A stretch of 64,000 bases of DNA. It comes from CAVQGZ01 sp942491665. GTDB taxonomy: Bacteria > Actinomycetota > Actinomycetes > Jiangellales > Jiangellaceae. This document shows positions 8,400-16,313 of this stretch, piece by piece. The notes under the pieces were generated by a model. That model did no database searches. It saw nothing but the letters and a program-made list of their open reading frames with translations, and was not told where the DNA came from. A program made the position numbers and the translations under genes. How positions within the stretch are numbered: position 1 is the stretch's first letter; the number at the start of each line of letters is the position of its first letter. Where the stretch lies: assembly GCA_942491665.1 (NCBI GenBank), contig CALOBR010000001.1, positions 310,001 through 374,000 on the forward strand, written 5' to 3'.

Positions 8400-9941
8400 T
8401 CACTGGTACGACACCCACCACGGCATCGGCGTCACCGCCATCGTCTGCTCCGGGGTGAACGTCGGGGTGTCTTCATCGTAGAAGTTCTTCCACCCGAAGC
8501 GCAGGCCCGGTGGGGCGTCCTGCTTGAGCGCACGCCAGGTGGCGAGCTTGTCACCGGGTCGGCCGTCGCCGTCCATCTGCACGACCATCGCGAGCTCGTC
8601 GCGCTGCGCGTCGAGCCGCTCCCGGCCGGTGATCATGCGCTGCTGGAACTGGTGCAGAAGCAGCAGCTTCTGCGGGAGGGCGTTGCGGCGCACGAGTCGG
8701 GCCAGCCAGTCGGCGGCCGCCTCGACCTCGGCGACACCGACGCTGCCGATCTGGCGCAGCGGCAGCTCGCCGGGCCCCAGCCGCCACTCGGGGTCGAGGG
8801 CGAGACCGACGTGCGGCTCCAGCAGCAGCCCGCGGTACTCCTTGGCCTGGCTGACGAATCCGGCGCGCCCGGGTTGCAGGTCGAGCACCACGTAGACGTC
8901 GGCCTCGGCTGCCGCGTCGACATAGGGACGCAGCAGCTCGACCGGGGTCTCGTTGCTGTAGTCGCCGTCCGGCCCCGGCACGTCGGAGGCGACGGTGGCG
9001 ATCAGTTCGAACGCCGGGATCACGGGTTGGGCGCTGACGGGCTCGTACTGCTCCGCCAGACGGCGCGCCCTGGTCACGGACTGGTCCGGCCCTTGCTCGC
9101 CGAGCACGCCAAGAGCCCCGGTTGCAGGGTGCCCGTACAGCGCGACGAGCCGACGGCCGGGGAACAGCGTCTGCCCGCCGCCGGGCAGCTGCACCCCGGT
9201 CGCCGCCACCGCGACGAGGGGGGCCAGCCGACGCTTGGGGCCGAGCCGGCCGCCGATGGCCAGCACGCCCGCGTCGGGACGGGCGGCGAGTGCCTCGATC
9301 GCCGCCGGGCTGTCGCGCGGGTCGTCGCCGGGCAGCACGACGACGGTGGCACCGCTCGCCTCGGCCGTGGCCCGCGCCGCGGCCGTCGTCGCAGTGTCGG
9401 CGGCAAGCACGACCTGCTCGACCGACCCGCTGGGCCGCTGGCCTCGTACCGCGTCGACGTCGGTCGCCACGCTCGTCCCGTCGGGCACCCATGGCTGGTC
9501 GGGGTCGACGTCGGGCATCAGGAGCGTGCGAGCACCGAGGCGCTCGACCTCAGCGACGACCTCGGTCTGCGACGGGTCGTCGGTGGTGAGAAGCAGCGGC
9601 GCGCCCAGCGCACGCGCAGCGTCAGCGGCCCGTCTGACGGCCGCGCGGTCGTCGGCGGGAGCCAGGACGACCAGCGGCGAGGAGCGCCAGAGGGCCTGGC
9701 TGACCGCGCTGGCCTGGGTGGCGGCGCCCCCGGTGACGAGGGCGACGCCGGTCGTGGCGGTCCCGACATCGGGTGTGTCGGCCGCAGCACCGGCCTCGCC
9801 GGACGTCGAAGCCGGCGGCGGCGCCCCGACCGACGGTTGGCCAGCGGCGTCCCCGTCGGAGAAGAGGCTGCACCCGGACACACCCAGGCACGCCGACAGC
9901 GCGAGAGCGAGGAACGGGGAGCGGGCGGGGCTCTCAGGCAC
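8400..9941 (-). CDS. Lipoprotein with cell-wall-binding-repeat-2-like N-terminal region
   Basis: A secreted lipoprotein of 513 residues. The signal peptide ends in the lipobox LGVSGC (Cys 24). A Gly/Ala/Pro-rich linker is followed by Rossmann-like repeats (PLVVLAPADDRAAVRRAADA, LGAPLLLTTDDPSQ, EVERLGARTLLMPD) that resemble CW_binding_2 modules. The C-terminal 200 residues (VYVVLDLQPGRAGF, LALDPEWRLGPGELP, QKLLLLHQFQ) look like an alpha/beta barrel and are shared with actinobacterial lipoproteins of unknown role. The start is GTG 9941, which overlaps the hypD stop by 8 bp. An extracellular protein inside a cytoplasmic metal-maturation operon is unexpected. Confidence 0.72.
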   Translation of the reverse strand: MPESPARSPFLALALSACLGVSGCSLFSDGDAAGQPSVGAPPPASTSGEAGAAADTPDVGTATTGVALVTGGAATQASAVSQALWRSSPLVVLAPADDRAAVRRAADAARALGAPLLLTTDDPSQTEVVAEVERLGARTLLMPDVDPDQPWVPDGTSVATDVDAVRGQRPSGSVEQVVLAADTATTAAARATAEASGATVVVLPGDDPRDSPAAIEALAARPDAGVLAIGGRLGPKRRLAPLVAVAATGVQLPGGGQTLFPGRRLVALYGHPATGALGVLGEQGPDQSVTRARRLAEQYEPVSAQPVIPAFELIATVASDVPGPDGDYSNETPVELLRPYVDAAAEADVYVVLDLQPGRAGFVSQAKEYRGLLLEPHVGLALDPEWRLGPGELPLRQIGSVGVAEVEAAADWLARLVRRNALPQKLLLLHQFQQRMITGRERLDAQRDELAMVVQMDGDGRPGDKLATWRALKQDAPPGLRFGWKNFYDEDTPTFTPEQTMAVTPMPWWVSYQ

Positions 9942-11043
9942 CTGCGGCTGCTGGTGCGTCGAGGCGCCGGAAGGCGTAGTAGGCCGCACACGCTCCTTCG
10001 CTGGAGACCATCGGGGCGCCGAGCGGGTTGCGTGGGGTGCAGGTCGTGCCGAACGCCTCACACTCGTGGGGCTTGATCAGGCCCTGCAACACCTCGCCGC
10101 TGCGGCACAGCGCCGACTCCTCGGTGCGGATGTCCGACACGTCGAAGCGCTCCTCGGCGTCGAAGTCGGCATAGCGCGCCGAGAGCCGCCACCCGCTCGC
10201 CGGGATCGTGCCGATGCCGCGCCAGGCTCGGTCGGTGGTGTCGAAGACGTCGAGCACCATCTGCTGGGCCGCGACGTTGCCGTCCATCGTGACGGCGCGC
10301 GGGTAGGCGTTGTCGAGCTCAGCGCGTCCGGCCTCGAGCTGCACCAGGGTGCGGCGGATGCCCTCGAGCACGTCCAGCGGCTCGAAGCCGGTCACCACGA
10401 TCGGTACCTGGTACTTCTCCACGAGCGGGACGTACTCGCGCATGCCCATGACGGCGCAGACGTGCCCGGCGGCGAGGAAGGCCTGCACACGACGGTCCGG
10501 TGAGTCCATGATCGCGCTGATGGCCGGGGGGACGAGCACGTGCGAGACGAGCATGGAGAAGTTGCGCAGCCCCTCCTTCTTGGCCAGGTAGACCGTCATG
10601 GCGTTGGCGGGAGCGGTGGTCTCGAAGCCGATGCCGAAGAACACGACCTGCTTGTCGGGGTTGGCACGGGCGATCGTGACGGCGTCGAGCGGCGAGTAGA
10701 CGACTCGCACGTCACCGCCCTCGCTCTTGACCCGGAACAGGTCGTTCTCGCTGCCGGGCACGCGGATCATGTCGCCGAAGGAGCAGAAGATGACGTCCGG
10801 CATCGCGGCGATGGCCAGCGCCCGGTCGATCATCTCCAACGGTGTTACGCACACGGGGCAGCCGGGGCCGTGGATCATCTGAACGCTCGCCGGCAGCAGC
10901 TGGTCGATGCCGTTGCGGATGATCGTGTGCGTCTGCCCGCCGCACACCTCCATAAGGGCCCACGGCTGGGTGACCGTGGCGTGGATCTCGTCCAGCAGCC
11001 GCCGCGCGAGGTCGGGGTCGTGGAACTCGTCGAGATACTTCAC
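9934..11043 (-). CDS. hypD: Hydrogenase maturation factor HypD
   Basis: HypD is the iron-sulfur scaffold that, with HypC, assembles the Fe(CN)2CO unit of NiFe hydrogenases. Family cysteines are present in EVCGGQTHTI (Cys 34) and GPGCPVCVTP (Cys 62 and 65), and the C-terminal cluster cysteines in ALCRSGEVLQG, PHECEAFGTTCTP and EGACAAYY. The length of 369 residues is standard. The start is the GTG at 11043, sharing four bases with the hypC stop; the open frame runs further upstream but only as an antisense shadow within hypC. Translation is probably coupled to hypC. Confidence 0.96.
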   Translation of the reverse strand: MKYLDEFHDPDLARRLLDEIHATVTQPWALMEVCGGQTHTIIRNGIDQLLPASVQMIHGPGCPVCVTPLEMIDRALAIAAMPDVIFCSFGDMIRVPGSENDLFRVKSEGGDVRVVYSPLDAVTIARANPDKQVVFFGIGFETTAPANAMTVYLAKKEGLRNFSMLVSHVLVPPAISAIMDSPDRRVQAFLAAGHVCAVMGMREYVPLVEKYQVPIVVTGFEPLDVLEGIRRTLVQLEAGRAELDNAYPRAVTMDGNVAAQQMVLDVFDTTDRAWRGIGTIPASGWRLSARYADFDAEERFDVSDIRTEESALCRSGEVLQGLIKPHECEAFGTTCTPRNPLGAPMVSSEGACAAYYAFRRLDAPAAAGA

Positions 11044-11309
11044 GCCTGCTCCGGCTGCGGTATCTCGGTGGAGAACTCCTGCTCGAGCGCGCCGATCTGC
11101 TCGAAGAGACGCAGGGTCTCCAGCGCCGACTCCTCGTCCAGCCGCGTGATGGCGAAGCCGACGTGCACGACGGTGTAGTCGCCGACCTCGACCTCGGGCA
11201 CGTAGGCCAGGCACACGTCCTTGCGGACGCCACCGAAGTCGACGACCGCCATCCGGGTTCCGTCGACGTCGGTGATCGACTCGACCTTGCCTGGCACTCC
11301 GAGGCACAT
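11040..11309 (-). CDS. hypC: Hydrogenase assembly chaperone HypC/HupF
   Basis: A small chaperone that binds HypD and delivers the iron-ligand unit to the hydrogenase large subunit. It starts with the diagnostic MCLGVPGKV, where Cys 2 is the essential residue after Met removal, followed by DFGGVRKDVCLAYVPEVEVGDY and VHVGFAI. With 89 residues it is normal length. It lies 6 nt after hypF and overlaps hypD by 4 nt. The ribosome site AAAGG is 9 nt before the ATG. Confidence 0.96.
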   Translation of the reverse strand: MCLGVPGKVESITDVDGTRMAVVDFGGVRKDVCLAYVPEVEVGDYTVVHVGFAITRLDEESALETLRLFEQIGALEQEFSTEIPQPEQA

Positions 11310-11315
11310 GGGCGC

Positions 11316-13667
11316 CTACCTTTCTGCGTCGAGTCCGGCGATCATCGCCTGTCCGAGCGCGAGTCCCCCATCATTGGCGGGCACGCGCCGATGAACAAGC
11401 ACATCGAAGCGGTCATCGCGCATCAACCGTGTGCACAGCTCGGTGAGGGTGACATTCTGGAACACGCCGCCGGTCAGCCCGACAGTGCCGACGCCCGTAG
11501 CCTCGTGCACCAGCCGGGCGACGTCGACCACGGCGAGGGCGACAGCGCGGTGGAAGCGTCCGGACACGACGGACGCCGGCACACCCGCCAGCACGTCGTG
11601 CACCGCCGCACCCAGCACCGGGGCAGGGTCGATGAGCATCGGGGCGTCGTTCGTGGGCTGGCCGGCACTCCTGCCGACTTGGATCGCGAACCGGTACTCG
11701 CCGTCGTCGGGTACCCCCACCAGCAGAGCCTCGAGCTCGACGGCCGCCTGCCCCTCGTACCCCACCTGCTGACAGACCCCGGCGAGCGACGAGATCGCGT
11801 CGAACAGTCGGCCCATGCTGGTGGTCGGCACGCACCCCGAGCCCGAGGCCAGCATCGCGCCCAGCAGCCGACGATCCGCCGCCGCGACGGCAGCCACCGC
11901 CGGCAGGCGCTCGTCCCAGCCGAGACCGGCGGCGCGCAGGTGGGACAGGGCGACGCGGGCCGGGTGCTCGATGGCTGCATCCCCGCCAGGCAGCGCGACC
12001 GGCGCCAGGTGGGCGACGCGGGTCACCTCGCGATACGAGCCGAGCAGCACCTCCCCGCCCCAGATGCTCCCGTCGGTGCCGTACCCGGTGCCGTCGAAGG
12101 TCATGCCGATCACCGGCTGGTCCGGCGGCCACTGGTGCTCGGCCAGCAACGAGCCAAGGTGGGCGTGGTGGTGCTGCACGAGCACCAGGCGAGCACCGGT
12201 CTGCTCGGCGTGGTCGGTGGCCCATCGGCGCGAGAGGTACCCCGGGTGGCTGTCGGCGACGACGACCTGCGGCGCCACGCGTGACTGAGCCTTGAGCACG
12301 TCCACGGTGCGTTCCAGCAGTGCGAGCGCCTCCAGGGACGCGACGTCGCCGAGGTGCTGGCTGAGCCAGCCACGCCGACCCGCGGCCAGGCAGACGGTGG
12401 CTTTGAGCTCTCCACCGACGGCCAGCGTCGGTGCCACGTCGACCGGCAGGCGCACCGGCACCGGGGCGTACCCGCGGCTGCGGCGGATCGGCTGGCCGCC
12501 CGGCGCCGCGACCACCGAGTCGTCGCACGCCAGGTGGACGGGGCGGTCGTGGTGCAGCCAGGCGTCGGCGATGTCTGCCAGCCGGCTCTCGGCCTCGTCC
12601 GGCTCGGTGCACAGCGGCTCGTCGCTGAGGTTCGCGCTGGTGAGGACCAGGCAGCGCATCGGGTCGCCGGGAACGTCCGGGTGCGCGTCGGTCAGCAGAT
12701 GGTGAAGCCCGCTGTAGGGCAGCATCACGCCCAGCCGCGCCTGTCGCGGGGCGACCGAGTCGCGCAGGGCCAGCACAGCCGGGTCGTCGAGGCGGGCGGG
12801 GGCGAGCACGATCGGCGCCTGCACCGAGGTGAGCAGCCGCTCGCTCGCGCCGTCCAGGTCGATGATGCTGCGCGCGGTGTCGAGGTCGGCTGCCAGCAGT
12901 GCGAACGGCTTGGCCGAGCGGCGCTTGCGCTCCCGCAGCCGCGCGACGACGTCGGGTCGGGTGGCGTCGCACGCCAGGTGGTAGCCGCCGACGCCCTTGA
13001 CCGCCACGATGCCCCCGGCGCGCAGAACCCGAGTGGCCGCCCCCAGAGCGCCGTCCCCGGTCGTGGGGGTTGAGCCCGGCCTTGTACGGAAGGTGAGCTG
13101 CGGACCGCAGTCCGGGCAGGCCGTCGGCTGGGCGTGGAAGCGTCGGTCGGCGGGGTCGTCGTACTCGGCCTGACACGGCGCGCAGAGCACGAAAGAGTGC
13201 ATGGTCGTGAACGGCCGGTCGTAGGGCACGCCGCGCACGATGGTGAACCGCGGGCCACAGAACGTGCACGCGATGAACGGGTACCGGTAGCGCCGGTCGT
13301 CGGGGGCGCGCATCTCGGCCAGGCAGTCCGCGCAGGTGGCCGTGTCGGGCGGGACGAGGGCGACCGGACGCCCGTCCCCAGGTTCTGCGCTGCCGGAGGC
13401 GACGATGACGAAGCCGGGCTCCCCCGTCGGCGGCACCGAGCGCTGCTCGATCGACTCGATCACGGCCAGCGCAGGCGGCTCAGCACTCACCCGGGCCACA
13501 AACTGCTCGACCGTGCTCAGCTCGCCCTCGACCTCGCAGAACACCCCGTGGGCGTCGTTGCCGACAAGCCCGGCCAGACCCATCTCGGCGGCAAGCCGGT
13601 GCAGGTAAGGCCGCATGCCCACACCCTGCACGACGCCGCTGAGCCGAAGCGCCCGGCGCTGGGCCAC
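11316..13667 (-). CDS. hypF: Carbamoyltransferase HypF
   Basis: HypF makes carbamoyl-adenylate from carbamoyl phosphate and ATP and transfers the carbamoyl group to HypE. Domains in order: acylphosphatase-like (GVVQGVGMRPY, residues 11-21); two zinc fingers (Cys 112/115/134/137 and 162/165/184/187); a YrdC-like domain (from about 205, GGIVAVKGVGGYHLACDA); and a Kae1-like C-terminal domain (DSHPGYLSRRW, VQHHHAHLGSLLAEH, GGVFQN). The 783 residues span the full family length. The GTG start shares one base with the hypB stop, so translation is coupled. Confidence 0.96.
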   Translation of the reverse strand: MAQRRALRLSGVVQGVGMRPYLHRLAAEMGLAGLVGNDAHGVFCEVEGELSTVEQFVARVSAEPPALAVIESIEQRSVPPTGEPGFVIVASGSAEPGDGRPVALVPPDTATCADCLAEMRAPDDRRYRYPFIACTFCGPRFTIVRGVPYDRPFTTMHSFVLCAPCQAEYDDPADRRFHAQPTACPDCGPQLTFRTRPGSTPTTGDGALGAATRVLRAGGIVAVKGVGGYHLACDATRPDVVARLRERKRRSAKPFALLAADLDTARSIIDLDGASERLLTSVQAPIVLAPARLDDPAVLALRDSVAPRQARLGVMLPYSGLHHLLTDAHPDVPGDPMRCLVLTSANLSDEPLCTEPDEAESRLADIADAWLHHDRPVHLACDDSVVAAPGGQPIRRSRGYAPVPVRLPVDVAPTLAVGGELKATVCLAAGRRGWLSQHLGDVASLEALALLERTVDVLKAQSRVAPQVVVADSHPGYLSRRWATDHAEQTGARLVLVQHHHAHLGSLLAEHQWPPDQPVIGMTFDGTGYGTDGSIWGGEVLLGSYREVTRVAHLAPVALPGGDAAIEHPARVALSHLRAAGLGWDERLPAVAAVAAADRRLLGAMLASGSGCVPTTSMGRLFDAISSLAGVCQQVGYEGQAAVELEALLVGVPDDGEYRFAIQVGRSAGQPTNDAPMLIDPAPVLGAAVHDVLAGVPASVVSGRFHRAVALAVVDVARLVHEATGVGTVGLTGGVFQNVTLTELCTRLMRDDRFDVLVHRRVPANDGGLALGQAMIAGLDAER

Positions 13668-14353
13668 TACGAGTCCGCAGTTAGGGGCGTGCAGAGAAGG
13701 GCGAGCAGCTCGGCCACCCCCTGACCCGTGCGCGCGGATGTCGCGACCACAGGACGCCCCGGGGCGACAGCGGCGATGGCCGACTCGGCAGCGTCGCGAT
13801 CGAACTCGACCGCGTCGCCGATGTCGACCTTGGTCAGCACGACGATGTCGGCGGAGGCGAAGAGGGCCGGGTACTTCAGCGGCTTGTCCTCACCCTCGGT
13901 GACCGACAGCAGCGCGACGCGCACGCCCTCGCCGAGGTCGTAGGACGTGGGGCAGACCAGGTTGCCGACGTTCTCCAGCACGAGCAGGTCGAGACCGTTC
14001 AGGTCGGTGCCGTCGGCGGCGAGGGCGTCGACGTGGCTGGTGACCATGTCGGCCTCGAGGTGGCACATGCTCGCCGTGACGATCTGGCGCACCGGGGCGC
14101 CGGTGGAGGCCAGGCGCCGAGCATCGTTGTCCGTGGCGCAGTCGCCGACGAGCACGGCCACCCGCACGCCCTGCTCGTGGGCCTCGACGAGCAGGCGTTC
14201 GAGCAGCGCGGTCTTGCCCGTCCCCGGGCTCGACACCCAGTTGGCCACCTGCACGCCGGCGGCGGCGAACCGGTCACGCAGGGCGGCGGCGAACTGGTCG
14301 TTCTTCTCCAGCACGCCGCGGCGCAGGTCGACGATGCGGGGGGTGGTGCTCAC
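13667..14353 (-). CDS. hypB: Hydrogenase nickel incorporation GTPase HypB
   Basis: A SIMIBI-class GTPase that drives nickel insertion together with HypA. The P-loop is SSPGTGKT (residues 41-48). The interface metal-site residues are present as Cys 97-His 98 and Cys 134, and LTKVDIGD is the G4-like motif. At 228 residues it lacks the His-rich nickel-storage N-terminus seen in some HypB proteins. It overlaps hypA by 4 nt and hypF by 1 nt. Confidence 0.95.
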   Translation of the reverse strand: MSTTPRIVDLRRGVLEKNDQFAAALRDRFAAAGVQVANWVSSPGTGKTALLERLLVEAHEQGVRVAVLVGDCATDNDARRLASTGAPVRQIVTASMCHLEADMVTSHVDALAADGTDLNGLDLLVLENVGNLVCPTSYDLGEGVRVALLSVTEGEDKPLKYPALFASADIVVLTKVDIGDAVEFDRDAAESAIAAVAPGRPVVATSARTGQGVAELLALLCTPLTADS

Positions 14354-14700
14354 GCGTCACTCACCGCTGTCTCGCGCAGCCGCGCCGAGCGAATCTCGAG
14401 CTCGCGGCCGCTGCGCAGGTCTCCGCACAGCTCGCCACAACCGGGGCAGAGCAGCCCGAGCTCGGGAGCGACGACCGCCTCGCAGGTCGGGCAGTACACC
14501 GTGGTCTCGACTCCGACGACGACGAGTTCCGACCCCGCCAACGGCGTGTCGGCGGTGACCACGTCCCACGCGAACGCCAACGCCGAGCCGACCACTCCGG
14601 ACAGCGCGCCGACGACCACCTCGACCGACTCGACGGGAGCCCCGTCCACGGCCTCGGCGACGGTGCGCGCGATGGCCTCGGCGATCGACACCTCATGCAT
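14350..14700 (-). CDS. hypA: Hydrogenase nickel metallochaperone HypA
   Basis: A nickel-binding chaperone partner of HypB. It starts MHEVSIAEAI, where His 2 is the family nickel ligand, and has a zinc site from Cys 70/73 (CPTC) and Cys 85/88 (CPGC). The length of 116 residues is standard. As the first gene of the hypABFCD operon, it has a GGAG ribosome site about 6 nt before the ATG. The operon promoter must lie in the short interval before the divergent small membrane protein gene. Confidence 0.95.
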   Translation of the reverse strand: MHEVSIAEAIARTVAEAVDGAPVESVEVVVGALSGVVGSALAFAWDVVTADTPLAGSELVVVGVETTVYCPTCEAVVAPELGLLCPGCGELCGDLRSGRELEIRSARLRETAVSDA

Positions 14701-14762
14701 GAGGTACTCCGTGGCGGCACGACGTCATAGTCGTCAGACGCTACCCCCGTAGGCTCTGACTG

Positions 14763-15005
14763 ATGTCCGAGTCCGTGCCGGCGTCGCCGCCGTCGCTGCC
14801 GGCGGGGGGCGTTCTCGGCGCAGACGCCACTGACCCCGAGGACGTGGCGCTGCTCGTCTGGCTGGTCAACCTCATCACCTGGCAGCTGATCGCCTCCCTG
14901 TCCGGGCCGCCTGTGCAGGCCGCGGTCGTGCGTATCGGGCTGGTGGTCAACACGGTCATCATCTTGCTCATCGTCGGCCTGGGTCCTGGTCAAGTGAGCG
15001 GCTAG
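14763..15005 (+). CDS. Small predicted membrane protein, unknown function
   Basis: An 80-residue protein with a Ser/Pro-rich N-terminus and two hydrophobic segments at about residues 29-47 and 53-74, consistent with a two-pass membrane hairpin. I do not recognise the family. It is supported as a gene by a TAGGCT box at 14750-14755 placed 7 nt before the ATG, the same leaderless layout seen at other genes here, and by good fit between hypA and fasR. It ends 9 nt before fasR starts. Confidence 0.5.
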   Translation: MSESVPASPPSLPAGGVLGADATDPEDVALLVWLVNLITWQLIASLSGPPVQAAVVRIGLVVNTVIILLIVGLGPGQVSG

Positions 15006-15014
15006 GGTCGCAGG

Positions 15015-16259
15015 ATGCCGCGCAGGCGCCTGGGCTGGGGCGCGACCAGCTCCGAGCCGGACCCTGCTGCTGCGGCGGCCGACCTGCAGCGGGCCGCGGC
15101 GAAGCTGTCGACGCTTGCGCTGCGCGACCTGAACGGCAGGCTCACCTGGTACCGAACCATGCCGGCCGAGCTCCGGTCGTGGGTTGGGGTCATCCTGCAG
15201 TCGGCAATCGGGTCGTTCGCCGCTTGGTACCAGGACCCCGCCCACCACAAGGCCGTCTCCGCCGAGGTGTTCGGCTCGGCTCCCCCCGAGCTGACGCGGG
15301 CCATCAGCCTCGAGCAGGTCGTCCAGATGGCGCGCGTCGCCCTCGACGCGGTCGAGCGGTCGCTGGACGACGTCGTCGGGCCGGCCGCCGCGCCCTCGGT
15401 ACGCGAGGCCATGCTGCGGTACTCCCGCGAGATCGCGTTCGCCGCCGCGACCGTCTACGCCCGCGCAGCAGAAGAGCGAGGCGCGTGGGACGCCCGGCTG
15501 GAAGCCCTCGTGGTCGACGCCGTCCTTCGCGACGAGGCCGACGAGTCCGTGCGCTCTCAGGCGGCCGCGCTGCGCTGGCCACGACCAGGACCGGTGGCCG
15601 TGGTCATCGGTATGTCTCCCGAGCCCCGTGACCCCGAAGCGGTTGTCGAGGGCGTGCGGGGCCGAGCGCGGATGTCTGACCACGTGGCCCTGGTCGGCGT
15701 GCATGGCGACCGGCTGGTAGTGCTGCTCGACCGTGCCCCCGACCCGGTGGCGGCAGCAACGCACGTGGTCGACCAGTTCGGCGAGGGACCGGTGGTGGTC
15801 GGACCGCATGGAGACGGGCTGGCGGGGGCGGCGAGCGCGGCCCACGCGGCGATGGCCGGGCTGCGGGCGGCGCGGGCCTGGCCGGACGCCCCTCGTCCCG
15901 TGCCGGCCCACGCACTGCTGCCTGAGCGCGTGCTGGCCGGTGACGTCGACGCCCGGCAAGTCCTGACAGACGAGGTATTCGCCCCGCTGGCCCACGACCG
16001 CGGTCCGCTACTCGAGACCGTGGAGGCCTACCTGTCGACTGGGTGCTCCATCGAGGGCGCTGCACGACGACTCTTGGTCCATCCGAACACCGTTCGCTAC
16101 CGGTTGCGGCGCGCGCACGACCTGACAGGCTGGTCAGCCAACGACCCACGGGGCCAGTTCGTGCTGCGTATGGCCCTGTCATTGGGGCGAATGTCCGATG
16201 TGTTCCCAGAAAGCCCCTCCGGAGTCGTTGTAGAACTCCTACAAAGACGAGCCGACTAA
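15015..16259 (+). CDS. fasR: PucR/CdaR-type transcriptional regulator, FasR-like
   Basis: A 414-residue regulator with a long N-terminal sensor-like region and a C-terminal PucR helix-turn-helix (about residues 335-390: ETVEAYLSTGCSIEGAARRL, then VHPNTVRYRLRRAHDLTGW). Its position directly before fabD-fabH-acpP-fabF matches FasR of Streptomyces, an activator of those genes. By that synteny it likely controls fatty acid synthesis here. A TAGGGT box at 15003-15008 lies 6 nt before the ATG, so the transcript may be leaderless. A palindrome at 16228-16244 falls inside its last codons. Confidence 0.85.
   Translation: MPRRRLGWGATSSEPDPAAAAADLQRAAAKLSTLALRDLNGRLTWYRTMPAELRSWVGVILQSAIGSFAAWYQDPAHHKAVSAEVFGSAPPELTRAISLEQVVQMARVALDAVERSLDDVVGPAAAPSVREAMLRYSREIAFAAATVYARAAEERGAWDARLEALVVDAVLRDEADESVRSQAAALRWPRPGPVAVVIGMSPEPRDPEAVVEGVRGRARMSDHVALVGVHGDRLVVLLDRAPDPVAAATHVVDQFGEGPVVVGPHGDGLAGAASAAHAAMAGLRAARAWPDAPRPVPAHALLPERVLAGDVDARQVLTDEVFAPLAHDRGPLLETVEAYLSTGCSIEGAARRLLVHPNTVRYRLRRAHDLTGWSANDPRGQFVLRMALSLGRMSDVFPESPSGVVVELLQRRAD
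16228..16244. promoter_or_regulatory. Candidate FasR operator: TTGTAG-N5-CTACAA palindrome
   Basis: A perfect 6-bp inverted repeat with a 5-bp spacer, AT-richer than its surroundings, located in the final codons of fasR and centred about 78 bp upstream of the fabD start. Position and symmetry suit a binding site for a dimeric regulator of the fab operon. That FasR is the ligand is inference from synteny. A TAAGTT sequence shortly downstream could act as the -10 of a fabD promoter. Confidence 0.45.
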
Positions 16260-16313
16260 GTTCGTAGCTGTCGGTGCCTGCCCACGGGCGGGTGAGGCGG
16301 GAGGCTTGTCACC

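Noticed and set aside
6377..10076. Long plus-strand open frames opposite the PHP gene, hypE and the lipoprotein gene
   Set aside because: They are shadows of well-supported minus-strand genes; translations show low-complexity Arg/Gly/Gln composition and no family motif.
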